From an uncultured Bacilli bacterium (GTDB lineage: Bacteria; Bacillota_I; Bacilli_A; RF39; UBA660), in contig CAKONT010000034.1 in assembly GCA_934097255.1 (NCBI GenBank), forward strand, positions 1 through 9,658: a DNA stretch of 9,658 nt, read 5' to 3'. Every line of letters starts with the position of its first letter. Position 1 is the first letter of the stretch. Of the stretch, positions 1-6,850 are shown in pieces. Both the position numbers and the translations under genes were made by a program. The notes beneath the pieces are model-generated. The model made no database searches. It worked only from the letters and a program-made list of their open reading frames with translations, and had not been told where the DNA came from.

Positions 1-496
1 ACATGGTTAAAGAAGCCTTATGCCATTTTTGAGTTCTTAAAAGAAATAAACAATTTTTAAAGGAAATTTTTTCATAAATTCTACCTTCTAAAAACATTCT
101 TCTTAAAATTACACGATAGGTATTTACAACAAGAACCCAAAAAAGAAAATAAAGTAAAAAACTAAGTATAATTGATATAACAATAACACAACTAGAAGTT
201 CCTGCAATTGAGCGTATTCCATAAACTAATGTTAAATATAAACTACCACTATCAGCTGCATTTATAACACTTGCAAAAACGCCACGAGAAGAGGCAAAAA
301 GTTTTTTTTGATTTTTTACTTTTGAACTAATATTTTCAACTTTCTGGACTGTTCCAGCAACTGTTCTTTTAAATGAATTAGGTAATACTTGTGTATTATC
401 AACCGCTATTTTTATTTCTGTTATAGATAGTGAATTTACAAATTCACTACCTATAAAAGCGGCTATTAAACATAATAAAAGAAAAATACCATAATT
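1..496 (-). CDS. unidentified membrane protein, no start codon, runs off the left edge
   Basis: An open frame reads from 496 down to base 1 without a stop, about 165 codons, and continues outside the window. The frame opens right after an in-frame TAG (499-497) and has no ATG, GTG or TTG near its beginning, so the natural N-terminus appears to be lost. The product starts at once with a hydrophobic segment (YGIFLLLCLIAAFIG), followed by about 85 polar residues that would lie outside the membrane, a second strong membrane segment encoded roughly at 120-197, and a basic stretch (RVILRRMFLEGRIYEK) typical of a cytoplasmic loop. The residue composition looks like a real membrane protein and not a shadow, because nothing else is coded opposite most of it. 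I do not recognise the family. The gene faces the gerAA-like gene head to head, and both lose their 5' end at the same place. Confidence 0.6.
422..455. repeat. 16-bp inverted repeat with 2-base loop
   Basis: The arms 422-437 (TATAGATAGTGAATTT) and 440-455 are reverse complements with one mismatch, separated by AC. The palindrome lies inside the minus-strand membrane protein frame, encoding GSEFVNSLSI, and ends about 35 bases before the point where that frame and the gerAA-like frame meet. It has no T tract and no position that would suit a terminator. Confidence 0.7.
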
Positions 497-1842
497 CTAG
501 TGACATCAGTTTTAGAAAGATAAAAATTAAAAATAATCTTTTTAACTTAGTTTATATTCAAAGTTTAACAAGTGAAGACAAAATAAATAAATATATCTTA
601 GAAAATATAACTACTTTAGATAAATTAGATAAACACATTGAAAATATTGTTGCTAGTTCTTCTATTAAAAATATAACCGATTTTAAAACTTTATTTGAAT
701 GTCTAGAAAATGGATTCACTATTATTTTTGTAAACAATTATAATATTGCTCTTGGCGTTGAAACAAAAAGTGATTTAAAAAGAAGCATATCAGAGCCAAT
801 AACAGAACAAACAATAAGCGGACCAAAAGATTCTTTTACTGAAAATTATATATCTAATATTGGATTAATAAGAAAAAGAATAAAAGATAATAATCTTGTT
901 TTAGAAGAATATTTAATTGGTGAAAAAACTAAAACTAAAACTGGTATTTTATATTTAAGTGATATTATTGAGACTTCATTATTAAATGAAGTAAGAAAGA
1001 AAATAAAAGAAATTAATATCGATGGAATTTTAGATGCTAGTTATATTAGTGGATTAATTAATACAAATAACAATGTTTTTCCTTTAATCGAAACAACCGA
1101 AAGACCTGATCTTGCTTGTATGTCTCTTTTAAGTGGAAAAATATGTATTGTTTGCGATAACTCTCCCTATGCTCTTATTATTCCAACTTTTTTAAAAGAT
1201 TTATTTGTTTCACCAGAAGATAATTATCAAAAAAATAAAAATGTTACTTTTACCAAATCCATACGTGTAATAGCTTTTTTCATTGCCATCATTTTGCCAG
1301 CGTTTTATCTTGCAATAACAACATATAATCACGAAACAATTCCTATTTCATTAATCGTTAATTTTGCAGCACAAAGAGATGGTGTTCCTTTTCCTGCTAT
1401 TGTTGAAGCACTTGGAATGACTCTAATTTTTGAAATATTAAGAGAAAGTGATATTAGAATGCCAAGTTTATCTGGTAGTGCCATATCAATTTTAGGAGCA
1501 ATTGTTTTAGGAGATGCAGCAGTAACTGCCGGAATTGTATCCCCTATTATGGTAATAGTTATTGCAATGAGCGCTATTTGTAATTTAATGTTTTCTCATG
1601 TTTCGATGGTTAATGCAATTAGAATATGGCGAATTATTTTCATGCTTTTTGCAACTATTTTAGGACTTCCAGGAATATTTTTCGGTATATTTTTGTTTAT
1701 TATAAACGTAAGCAGTTTAAAATCATTTGGAAAACCATATCTTTATCCTCTTGCACCTATTAATATTAAAAATTTAAAGAATACTGTTTTTAAACCAAGT
1801 GTTAAAAATAATAAAACTAAAAACCCTCTACTTACAAAATAG
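457..1842 (+). CDS. gerAA: GerA-family spore germinant receptor A subunit, 5'-truncated
   Basis: Subunit A of a nutrient germinant receptor in the spore inner membrane; with subunits B and C it senses germinants and triggers release of ions and Ca-dipicolinate. The frame is open from 457 (in-frame TAA at 454-456) to the TAG at 1842, 461 codons. It contains no ATG, GTG or TTG before ATG 1120, yet the residues before 1120 are plainly GerA-like: NSSD encoded near 493-504, then a soluble domain with SEPITEQTISGPKDSFTEN and ETTERPD. ATG 1120 is therefore an internal Met. From about 1258 on the protein has four or five membrane segments with the conserved PFPAIVEALGMTLIFEILRE stretch. Length is slightly under the usual 470-500 residues, so perhaps 15-25 N-terminal residues are missing. 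Homology is convincing from about 490; residues from 457-489 may be antisense noise of the facing gene. The symbol names the family; the specific receptor (GerA, GerB, GerK) cannot be assigned. Confidence 0.88.
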   Translation, partial: KRLLNIIKEKYHNSSDISFRKIKIKNNLFNLVYIQSLTSEDKINKYILENITTLDKLDKHIENIVASSSIKNITDFKTLFECLENGFTIIFVNNYNIALGVETKSDLKRSISEPITEQTISGPKDSFTENYISNIGLIRKRIKDNNLVLEEYLIGEKTKTKTGILYLSDIIETSLLNEVRKKIKEINIDGILDASYISGLINTNNNVFPLIETTERPDLACMSLLSGKICIVCDNSPYALIIPTFLKDLFVSPEDNYQKNKNVTFTKSIRVIAFFIAIILPAFYLAITTYNHETIPISLIVNFAAQRDGVPFPAIVEALGMTLIFEILRESDIRMPSLSGSAISILGAIVLGDAAVTAGIVSPIMVIVIAMSAICNLMFSHVSMVNAIRIWRIIFMLFATILGLPGIFFGIFLFIINVSSLKSFGKPYLYPLAPINIKNLKNTVFKPSVKNNKTKNPLLTK

Positions 1843-1855
1843 AAAGGAAAAAAAT

Positions 1856-2989
1856 ATGAAAAAATTGTTTAAGACTTCTATTATCTTAATAATTATATTA
1901 CTTACAACATCTTGTAGTTATCGTGAACTAAACGATTTAGCTATCGCATCTTCTTTAGGTATTGATTATGAAGATAACAGTTATATAATAAGTGCTGAAA
2001 TAATGGACGTTGAAAAAAAAGAAAAAGAAGACTCACAAAATACATCAATTATTTATATAGGAACTGGAAAAACTATCGCTGAAGCAATAAGAAATATAAG
2101 TTTAAAATATCCAAATACTTTATATCTAGGACACCTTCAATTGATAATAGTAGGAAAAGGTGAAATAGAACATGGGATTGAAAATACTTTTGACTATTTT
2201 GTTAGAACATCAGAAAGTAGAAACGATGCCGCTTTTTTAATAAGTAAAGAAAATAAAGCATACGAAATAATAAATCCAAATGACGAAGATAGGGAAAAAA
2301 TACCATCAAAGGATATCATAACAACAATTGAAAATAGTATGAATAGAAATGGAAAGGCTGTTTTTTTAAATCTAGAAGAATTCATTGCTACATACTTAGA
2401 AAATGGAATAGATCCTGTTGTTACATCAATTGAAAAAGAAATGGATATAAATGAAGATTATAAAAATACTACTTTAAATAAAGTTGCTGTTTTTAAAGAT
2501 AATAAATTTATTGATTATTTAAAAGATGAAGATACAATGGCTTATAATATAATAAATAAAAATTTTTATGATATAAATATTAATACGACCTATGAAAATA
2601 ATCCTGTAAGTGTTGCCGTTTTTAATCCCGATTCTAATATTGATATTAAATTTAAAAATAACAAAATAAATATAGATATTAAAATAGATTTAGAAGGAAC
2701 TATTTTAGAAATTGATGGCAAAGTAAATCTTGCAACAACTAATGCCTTAACTAAAATCCAAGAAAGTATAGAAAAAATTGTAAATAATTACGTCTACAAT
2801 TTAATCGATTTTTGTAAAGATAAAAATGTTGATATTTTAGGATTAAAAAATTATATTTATAAACATTACAATAGCAAATACAATTATTTAAAAGATAAAA
2901 ATATTTATGAAATTGCAGATATTAATGTTAAAACAAATACAGTTATTTTTAGATATGGAAATATTTATAAAGGGTTTGTAAGGAGGTAA
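1856..2989 (+). CDS. gerAC: GerAC-type germinant receptor lipoprotein
   Basis: Subunit C of the germinant receptor, a lipoprotein anchored on the outer face of the spore inner membrane. The 377-residue product starts with KK, a hydrophobic signal peptide and a lipobox LTTSC with Cys at residue 20, followed by RELNDLAIASSLGIDY, the typical GerAC opening after the lipid-bearing cysteine. The rest matches the two-domain GerAC plan: an N-terminal domain (about residues 20-190) with LYLGHLQLIIVGK and FDYFVRTSESRNDAAFLIS, and a C-terminal domain of alternating strands and helices. The ATG at 1856 is chosen because AGAAAGGAAA at 1841-1850 is a good ribosome binding site; an upstream ATG at 1799 lies inside gerAA and would put charged residues before the signal peptide. 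It begins 13 bases after the gerAA stop, and its TAA overlaps the ribosome binding site of gerAB. Confidence 0.92.
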   Translation: MKKLFKTSIILIIILLTTSCSYRELNDLAIASSLGIDYEDNSYIISAEIMDVEKKEKEDSQNTSIIYIGTGKTIAEAIRNISLKYPNTLYLGHLQLIIVGKGEIEHGIENTFDYFVRTSESRNDAAFLISKENKAYEIINPNDEDREKIPSKDIITTIENSMNRNGKAVFLNLEEFIATYLENGIDPVVTSIEKEMDINEDYKNTTLNKVAVFKDNKFIDYLKDEDTMAYNIINKNFYDININTTYENNPVSVAVFNPDSNIDIKFKNNKINIDIKIDLEGTILEIDGKVNLATTNALTKIQESIEKIVNNYVYNLIDFCKDKNVDILGLKNYIYKHYNSKYNYLKDKNIYEIADINVKTNTVIFRYGNIYKGFVRR

Positions 2990-2992
2990 AGT

Positions 2993-4087
2993 ATGGATAG
3001 TAAAAATAAAATTGGAATAATAGAATTGCTTGCTTTATCTTTTTCTATATTTATCGCAGCATTTCCATCATTCGGTACATCGATGATTTTAAATTATGCT
3101 AAAGAAAGTTCTCTTATTAGTCTTTTTTTAGGATATATAATTGGTATTGTTCCACTTTTAATAATTTTATATATTGCAAAACATTTAGAAAATAAAAATA
3201 TTTTCGAAGTAAATAAAGAAAAATTTAAAGTACTAGGAAGTGTTATCAATTTTTTCTATATAGTAGTTATTATCTATACAGGGTTTGTAACATCGTGGGC
3301 AGTTCTTAATTTTACAATTTCACAACTTTTAATTAGAACAGATTATTACGTTGTAGCATTTGTCTTTTTTACTATTTTAGGATACGCAGTAACTAAAAAA
3401 ATAGAAATTATTGCAAGATCAAATTTAATATTAAGTATTATTGGAACAATTATTTTCTTTATCGTTGTTTTACTTTTAATACCTAAAGTTGAAATAGAAA
3501 ATTTATTTCCAATTATAACAGAAACAACTAAGAAAAACTTATTTAGTACTGCTTTAATAATACCATCACTTACAATCACTCCTCTTATATCTATTTTGTG
3601 TATTAAAAAAAGCGATATAGAAAATAAAGAAAAATATAATAAATATATTATTTTAGGATATATTTTATCGTTTCTTGTTATTTCAACATTTATATTTTTA
3701 CTTCTAAGTATTTACGGTGCTAAAATGGCTGAAATTTTATTTTATCCTGAATATTTCTTATTTAAGAAAATAAAAGCATTTGAATTTATAACAAGGATTG
3801 AAAATAATGCTGCTTTCTTGATTTATATATGTTATTTTGGAAATATGTGTATGCTTATAACATTTGTTAAAATATATCTAGAAAAAGCTTTAAAGTTAAA
3901 AAAAGAAAAAAATATCAATATTTTAACATATGTAACAACTTTAATTGTTCCTTTATTATCAGTTTATATTTTTAAAAAATATGATCCAATTATTTTAATA
4001 ACTAAATATCCTCTTTATGTAAGTGTTATCTTTATTGTTCTTTTATTAAATGCTATTTTATTATTTGTTAATAAAAAAAGGACCTAA
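2993..4087 (+). CDS. gerAB: GerAB-type germinant receptor permease subunit
   Basis: Subunit B of the germinant receptor, an integral membrane protein of the APC amino acid transporter superfamily (Spore_permease) that is thought to form the germinant-binding site. The 364-residue product is almost entirely hydrophobic with about ten membrane segments; it begins with IGIIELLALSFSIFIAAFPS, in the position where the family has its first broken helix, and 364 residues is the normal family length. A strong ribosome binding site AAGGAGG (2980-2986), overlapping the end of gerAC, sits 6 bases before ATG 2993. Gene order A-C-B is that of B. subtilis gerK and differs from gerA. The TAA stop (4085-4087) lies in the loop of a terminator hairpin and overlaps the last 4 bases of the convergent gene at 4084-4440. 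Confidence 0.9.
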   Translation: MDSKNKIGIIELLALSFSIFIAAFPSFGTSMILNYAKESSLISLFLGYIIGIVPLLIILYIAKHLENKNIFEVNKEKFKVLGSVINFFYIVVIIYTGFVTSWAVLNFTISQLLIRTDYYVVAFVFFTILGYAVTKKIEIIARSNLILSIIGTIIFFIVVLLLIPKVEIENLFPIITETTKKNLFSTALIIPSLTITPLISILCIKKSDIENKEKYNKYIILGYILSFLVISTFIFLLLSIYGAKMAEILFYPEYFLFKKIKAFEFITRIENNAAFLIYICYFGNMCMLITFVKIYLEKALKLKKEKNINILTYVTTLIVPLLSVYIFKKYDPIILITKYPLYVSVIFIVLLLNAILLFVNKKRT

Positions 4088-4096
4088 GTCCTTTTT
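4075..4096. terminator. bidirectional terminator shared by convergent genes
   Basis: Stem AAAAAGGAC (4075-4083), loop CTAA, stem GTCCTTTTT (4088-4096). The A run on one side and T run on the other make it usable in both directions. It contains the stops of gerAB (TAA 4085-4087) and of the minus-strand gene (TAG, 4084-4086 read in reverse), and the same stem codes for the last residues of both proteins. Confidence 0.8.
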
Positions 4097-4440
4097 ATTT
4101 CGTTTTCTTTTTTTATTTTTATGTAATCTGAATTATCGTTAGACGATTTTGGCTTGTAGTTAATCATTTTTTGATTTTTCATTAATTCATAAATTGTAGG
4201 TGCACCGATAAAACTAAATAATCCAACCCAAATTGCTGACATTAAGCTAACGTTATATAAATTTACTGCAAACGGTATACCTAAAAGAAAAGAAAAAATC
4301 AAATTTAAAAACCATACTTGGTAACTTTTAGTAATAAAAGATAAACTCTTAAATTTTTGAATTAAAGCCATTAAAACTGTTGAAAAAATAACACTTATCA
4401 TCAATATATTTAAAAGCTCATCAGTCATAAAAAAATCCAT
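4084..4440 (-). CDS. small membrane protein, possibly phage holin-like
   Basis: A 118-residue protein with three predicted membrane segments (about residues 8-24, 42-60 and 66-84), then a hydrophilic charged tail of about 30 residues ending KIKKENEIKRT. The stretch WVGLFSFIGAPTIYELMKNQ followed by INYKP resembles small membrane proteins I recall from phage lysis regions of Bacillota, but the resemblance is from memory and no catalytic motif exists to test it. The start ATG 4440 is supported by AAAGGAGA ending about 5 bases upstream. The stop codon sits in the shared terminator hairpin at 4075-4096. It lies 20 bases after the gene at 4461-4763 on the same strand, so the two probably form one transcript. 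Function unknown; it may be a phage remnant or a domesticated small spore-membrane protein. Confidence 0.7.
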   Translation of the reverse strand: MDFFMTDELLNILMISVIFSTVLMALIQKFKSLSFITKSYQVWFLNLIFSFLLGIPFAVNLYNVSLMSAIWVGLFSFIGAPTIYELMKNQKMINYKPKSSNDNSDYIKIKKENEIKRT

Positions 4441-4460
4441 AAAAATCTCCTTTCATAAAT

Positions 4461-4763
4461 TTAACCTATCGGAATATTATTTATTTTTTTTATCAAATCA
4501 TCTACAACATCACAACATTCTAATTTTTTGTAAACATTATAAAGATCTAAAATATTTTCTTTTTCATATACAGTAATTGTATCTTGGTTTTTTAATTTGT
4601 TAAATAACTCAATTATTTTACATTTTAATATAACAACAACCCCTTCATTTGTTGTATCTAGGGTTTTTTTATAATTTCTTAATATCTTTACAAAATAGGA
4701 AAAAAGGCTAATTAACAATCCAAATAATATTTGTATCCAATAATGAATTATAAATTCAATCAT
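4461..4763 (-). CDS. single-pass membrane protein, phage lysis-region-like
   Basis: A 100-residue protein with one N-terminal membrane segment (about residues 7-25, WIQILFGLLISLFSYFV), a basic linker, and a cytoplasmic helical part: KCKIIELFNKLKNQDTITVY, then EKENILDLYNVYKKLECCDV and a C-terminus near KKINNIPIG. This layout recalls phage lysis-region proteins in Bacillota with a helix, the pattern I..YE.EN...LY..Y..LGGNG, and an end near LP; here the GGNG is replaced by ECCD. That family link is from memory, so moderate confidence. The start is ATG 4763, since AGAGGTG (4770-4776) lies 6 bases upstream; a GTG at 4772 falls inside that ribosome binding site and is not used. It precedes the gene at 4084-4440 by 20 bases. 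Confidence 0.7.
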   Translation of the reverse strand: MIEFIIHYWIQILFGLLISLFSYFVKILRNYKKTLDTTNEGVVVILKCKIIELFNKLKNQDTITVYEKENILDLYNVYKKLECCDVVDDLIKKINNIPIG

Positions 4764-4769
4764 TTTTTT

Positions 4770-4776
4770 CACCTCT
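4770..4776 (-). promoter_or_regulatory. ribosome binding site deciding the start at 4763
   Basis: AGAGGTG on the minus strand, 6 bases before ATG 4763. The GTG within it would be an alternative start but then has no ribosome binding site of its own. Confidence 0.65.
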
Positions 4777-4972
4777 ACTACATAATATGTTTTTTAGATT
4801 TTAGTGAATATAAGATTAAACTAAAAATTTTATATTTTGGTCTAATTTATTTAAATTTTTATTATATGTAAAATAAGTATGTAAATATTATGTAAAAGTT
4901 ATAAAAATAGTAAATTTATATATGTATATAAAATTTATTTACAATTATAATTATCAAAGTAGTAATAAAGTA
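4777..4972. other. AT-rich intergenic region with short direct repeats
   Basis: This stretch between the holin-like pair and the spoVAE terminator is almost pure A and T and codes for nothing. It must hold any promoter of the minus-strand pair, but AT content is too high to single out a -10 or -35 with confidence. It contains three direct copies of TATGTAAA (4865-4872, 4878-4885, 4889-4896), a related TATGTATA at 4921-4928, and an imperfect dyad at about 4910-4942. Confidence 0.5.
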
Positions 4973-4996
4973 TAAAAAAAAGACTAATGTTAGTCT
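4973..4996 (-). terminator. terminator after spoVAE
   Basis: On the minus strand AGACTAA and TTAGTCT (4981-4996) form a 7-bp stem with a 2-base loop, followed by a run of eight T (A run at 4973-4980 on the plus strand). The TAA stop of spoVAE is part of the stem. Confidence 0.8.
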
Positions 4997-5340
4997 CTTG
5001 GTTTAAAAATAAGAGCAAATAGAAAGCTAAAACAAAGTGCACTTGTAATACCGGCTGCTGTTAAGTCGAAAACACCCATTATAATACCCATAAATCCTTT
5101 TTCAACTGTTCTTGCCATAGCTCCGTGTATAAGTAAATGTCCAAAACTTGTTATTGGAGCAAGGGCACCGCCGCCGACATAAGTAATTATTTTATCGTAT
5201 ATACTAAAGGTATCTAAAAAAGCTCCAAAAACTACAAAAATACTTGTAATGTGTCCTGCTGTTAATTTAGTATTATCTAATAATATTTGAGCAATTAAAC
5301 AAACAAACCCACAAAATAAGAACGAATATAAATAAGTCAT
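4990..5340 (-). CDS. spoVAE: SpoVAE (SpoVAEB type), DPA channel membrane protein
   Basis: Inner-membrane component of the SpoVA channel that moves Ca-dipicolinate into the forespore and out during germination. The 116-residue product equals the length of B. subtilis SpoVAEB and has the family signatures LLDNTKLTAGHITSIFVVFG, PITSFGHLLIHGAMA and the C-terminal LIFKPRD. Four or so membrane segments are visible. The start is ATG 5340, because GGAGG (5348-5352) lies 7 bases upstream and the protein then begins MTYLYSFLF as expected; the in-frame ATG at 5358 would add six residues with no ribosome binding site. The start overlaps the spoVAD stop as ATGA, which suggests translational coupling. Last gene of the spoVA operon; its stop is inside the terminator stem. 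Confidence 0.93.
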   Translation of the reverse strand: MTYLYSFLFCGFVCLIAQILLDNTKLTAGHITSIFVVFGAFLDTFSIYDKIITYVGGGALAPITSFGHLLIHGAMARTVEKGFMGIIMGVFDLTAAGITSALCFSFLFALIFKPRD

Positions 5341-6332
5341 TTGACAACCTCCAAACATACAGCATGGGCAATTCCTAATACATTTTGCTTTTGATAAATA
5401 AAAGTGGGATTAAATAGTGCTCCTGTTGTTACTAATAATACTTTATTTAATTTTTTTTCTTTAAGCATTTTATATATATAACTGTAATTAACTAATGCGC
5501 TACAAACTGTACCAGATCCTCCGGCTGTTATTTCTTTTTGATTATTTAAGTCATAAAGCATTACACCGCAATCGTTATAATTATCAGTTAAAGAAATGTT
5601 ATATTCCTTATTAATATAATCTTTTAATATTTCTTTTCCATATTTACCTAAATCACCGGTTAAAATAAGATCATAATCTAACACGGATTCATTATTATTT
5701 TTCAAGTGCCAAAATATTGTATCTGCAGCTGCAGGAGCCATACATGCACCCATATTGTTAACATCGTTATAGCCAATATCAATTACTTTACCAATTGTTG
5801 ACGATGATACTTTTACACCGGTTTTTTTGTTAGTTAAAAAAATACTTGCTCCACCGGTTGATGTAAAGGTTGCTGTTTTAGGTTTTGGTGTTCCATATTC
5901 AGTTGGATTTCTAAATTGCTTTTCACTTGCTAAATTGTGAGATGTTGTAACACACATTGCGTTGTTTATCTTATTGCTATCTATTAAACAAGAAGAAATA
6001 ATCACTTCTTCCATCGTTGATGCACATGCACTATAAACTCCCAAAGAAGGAATTTTATATGGCGATATTCCATAATAATATGTTGCAAGTTGATTAGATA
6101 AATCTCCTCCGACAATTAATTCGACGCCATCTTTATTTTTGTTTGTTTTTTCAAGTAAAATGTTAATTACATCTTTACACATTTTAATTTCCATTTGTTC
6201 AAATGTTTTACAATTATCATAAAAATCGCTGTAAATTTTGTCAAAATATTGTCTTAAAGGACCTTCACTTTCTAATTTTCCAGCAACTGTTGCTGTATCT
6301 TCTACATATACATTTTCATATTTAAAAGTCAT
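5337..6332 (-). CDS. spoVAD: SpoVAD, dipicolinic acid-binding protein
   Basis: Peripheral SpoVA protein with a thiolase-like fold that binds dipicolinic acid and is needed for its uptake by the forespore. The 331-residue product matches B. subtilis SpoVAD along its whole length (about 338 residues there): EGPLRQYFDK near residue 24, GGDLSNQ near 75, GVYSACASTMEEV (Cys103 in the thiolase nucleophile position), TSHNLASEKQFRNPTEYG, MGACMAPAAADTIFWH, ILTGDLGKYG, DCGVMLYD and AGGSGTVCSALV. The ribosome binding site GGGAGGTG precedes ATG 6332 and overlaps the end of spoVAC; spoVAC stops only 2 bases before. It ends in TGA overlapping the spoVAE start. Expected regulation by the late forespore sigma factor, as in B. 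subtilis. Confidence 0.96.
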   Translation of the reverse strand: MTFKYENVYVEDTATVAGKLESEGPLRQYFDKIYSDFYDNCKTFEQMEIKMCKDVINILLEKTNKNKDGVELIVGGDLSNQLATYYYGISPYKIPSLGVYSACASTMEEVIISSCLIDSNKINNAMCVTTSHNLASEKQFRNPTEYGTPKPKTATFTSTGGASIFLTNKKTGVKVSSSTIGKVIDIGYNDVNNMGACMAPAAADTIFWHLKNNNESVLDYDLILTGDLGKYGKEILKDYINKEYNISLTDNYNDCGVMLYDLNNQKEITAGGSGTVCSALVNYSYIYKMLKEKKLNKVLLVTTGALFNPTFIYQKQNVLGIAHAVCLEVVK

Positions 6333-6334
6333 AC

Positions 6335-6778
6335 TTAAACACCTCCCATTATTAAGAATCTGATAATTCCAAATATTGATGCAGAGAAAACACCATATAA
6401 AATAACAGATCCAGAAAGTTTAAACGCATTACTACCAATTCCATAAATAAGTCCTTCACTTTTACTATCTAACGCTGCACTTTGCATTGAGTGAGCAAAT
6501 CCTGTAATAGGAATAATAACACCCATCTTAGCAAACTTGACAAAATTGTCAAAAACACCAAGAGCTGTAAGTAAACAAGAGATAAATATTAACGTTGTAA
6601 TCATAAAAACACTCGCATCACTTGATGGAATATTTAAAACATTAGAGTAAAAATTAACTAAAAAATTTGCCGCTACTCCAAAAAGTCCACCAATTACAAA
6701 AGAAATGATCATATTTAATCCTCGTTTTTCTTCAGCGGGATGTTTACTTACTAAATTTTTATATTCTTTACTTGTCAT
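6335..6778 (-). CDS. spoVAC: SpoVAC, mechanosensitive DPA channel protein
   Basis: Integral membrane protein of the SpoVA complex; the B. subtilis protein acts as a mechanosensitive channel for Ca-dipicolinate. The 147-residue product is close to the 150 of B. subtilis. A hydrophilic N-terminus (SKEYKNLVSKHPAEEKRGLN) is followed by four or five membrane segments with the conserved stretch VFDNFVKFAKMGVIIPITGFAHSM and a glycine-rich loop GLIYGIGSNAFKLSGSVILYG. Start chosen at ATG 6778, since GGTG (6785-6788) lies 6 bases before it; ATG 6790 overlaps that site and has no ribosome binding site. First gene of the C-D-E operon. The 45 bases between the sigma-factor terminator and this start must hold the promoter, but I see no clear SigG-type site there. 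Confidence 0.92.
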   Translation of the reverse strand: MTSKEYKNLVSKHPAEEKRGLNMIISFVIGGLFGVAANFLVNFYSNVLNIPSSDASVFMITTLIFISCLLTALGVFDNFVKFAKMGVIIPITGFAHSMQSAALDSKSEGLIYGIGSNAFKLSGSVILYGVFSASIFGIIRFLIMGGV

Positions 6779-6823
6779 AATTTTCACCATTATTAATATT
6801 TACTAAAAAAACTTTTATATCCA

Positions 6824-6850
6824 AAAAAATGGCTTAATTAGCCATTTTTT
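6824..6850. terminator. bidirectional terminator after the sigma factor gene
   Basis: An 11-bp stem, AAAAAATGGCT (6824-6834) pairing with AGCCATTTTTT (6840-6850), loop TAATT. It ends the sigF transcript on the minus strand and separates it from spoVA. It overlaps the sigF stop codon (TAA read from 6851 to 6849). Confidence 0.8.

Noticed and set aside
1120..1842. ATG 1120 as the start of the gerAA-like gene
   Set aside because: The same frame is open from 457 and carries clear GerA N-terminal sequence (NSSD, GPKDSF, TERPD) before this Met, so it is internal.
2194..2385. Minus-strand open frame of 63 codons
   Set aside because: Lies wholly opposite the well-supported gerAC gene and reads as the hydrophobic antisense of lysine- and asparagine-rich codons.
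3346..3579. Minus-strand open frame of 77 codons
   Set aside because: Opposite the coding sequence of gerAB, without a ribosome binding site or family resemblance.
4777..4972. SigG or SigE -10-like sequences (CATAATA, CATACTT on the minus strand)
   Set aside because: No matching -35 at the right spacing; expected by chance in sequence of this composition.
5341..5358. Upstream in-frame ATG 5358 for spoVAE
   Set aside because: No ribosome binding site; ATG 5340 has GGAGG at the right distance and gives the family length of 116.
6791..6823. A SigG-type promoter for spoVAC
   Set aside because: AATATTA resembles a SigG -10 but no acceptable -35 lies 14-16 bases upstream, and the region is too AT-rich to decide.
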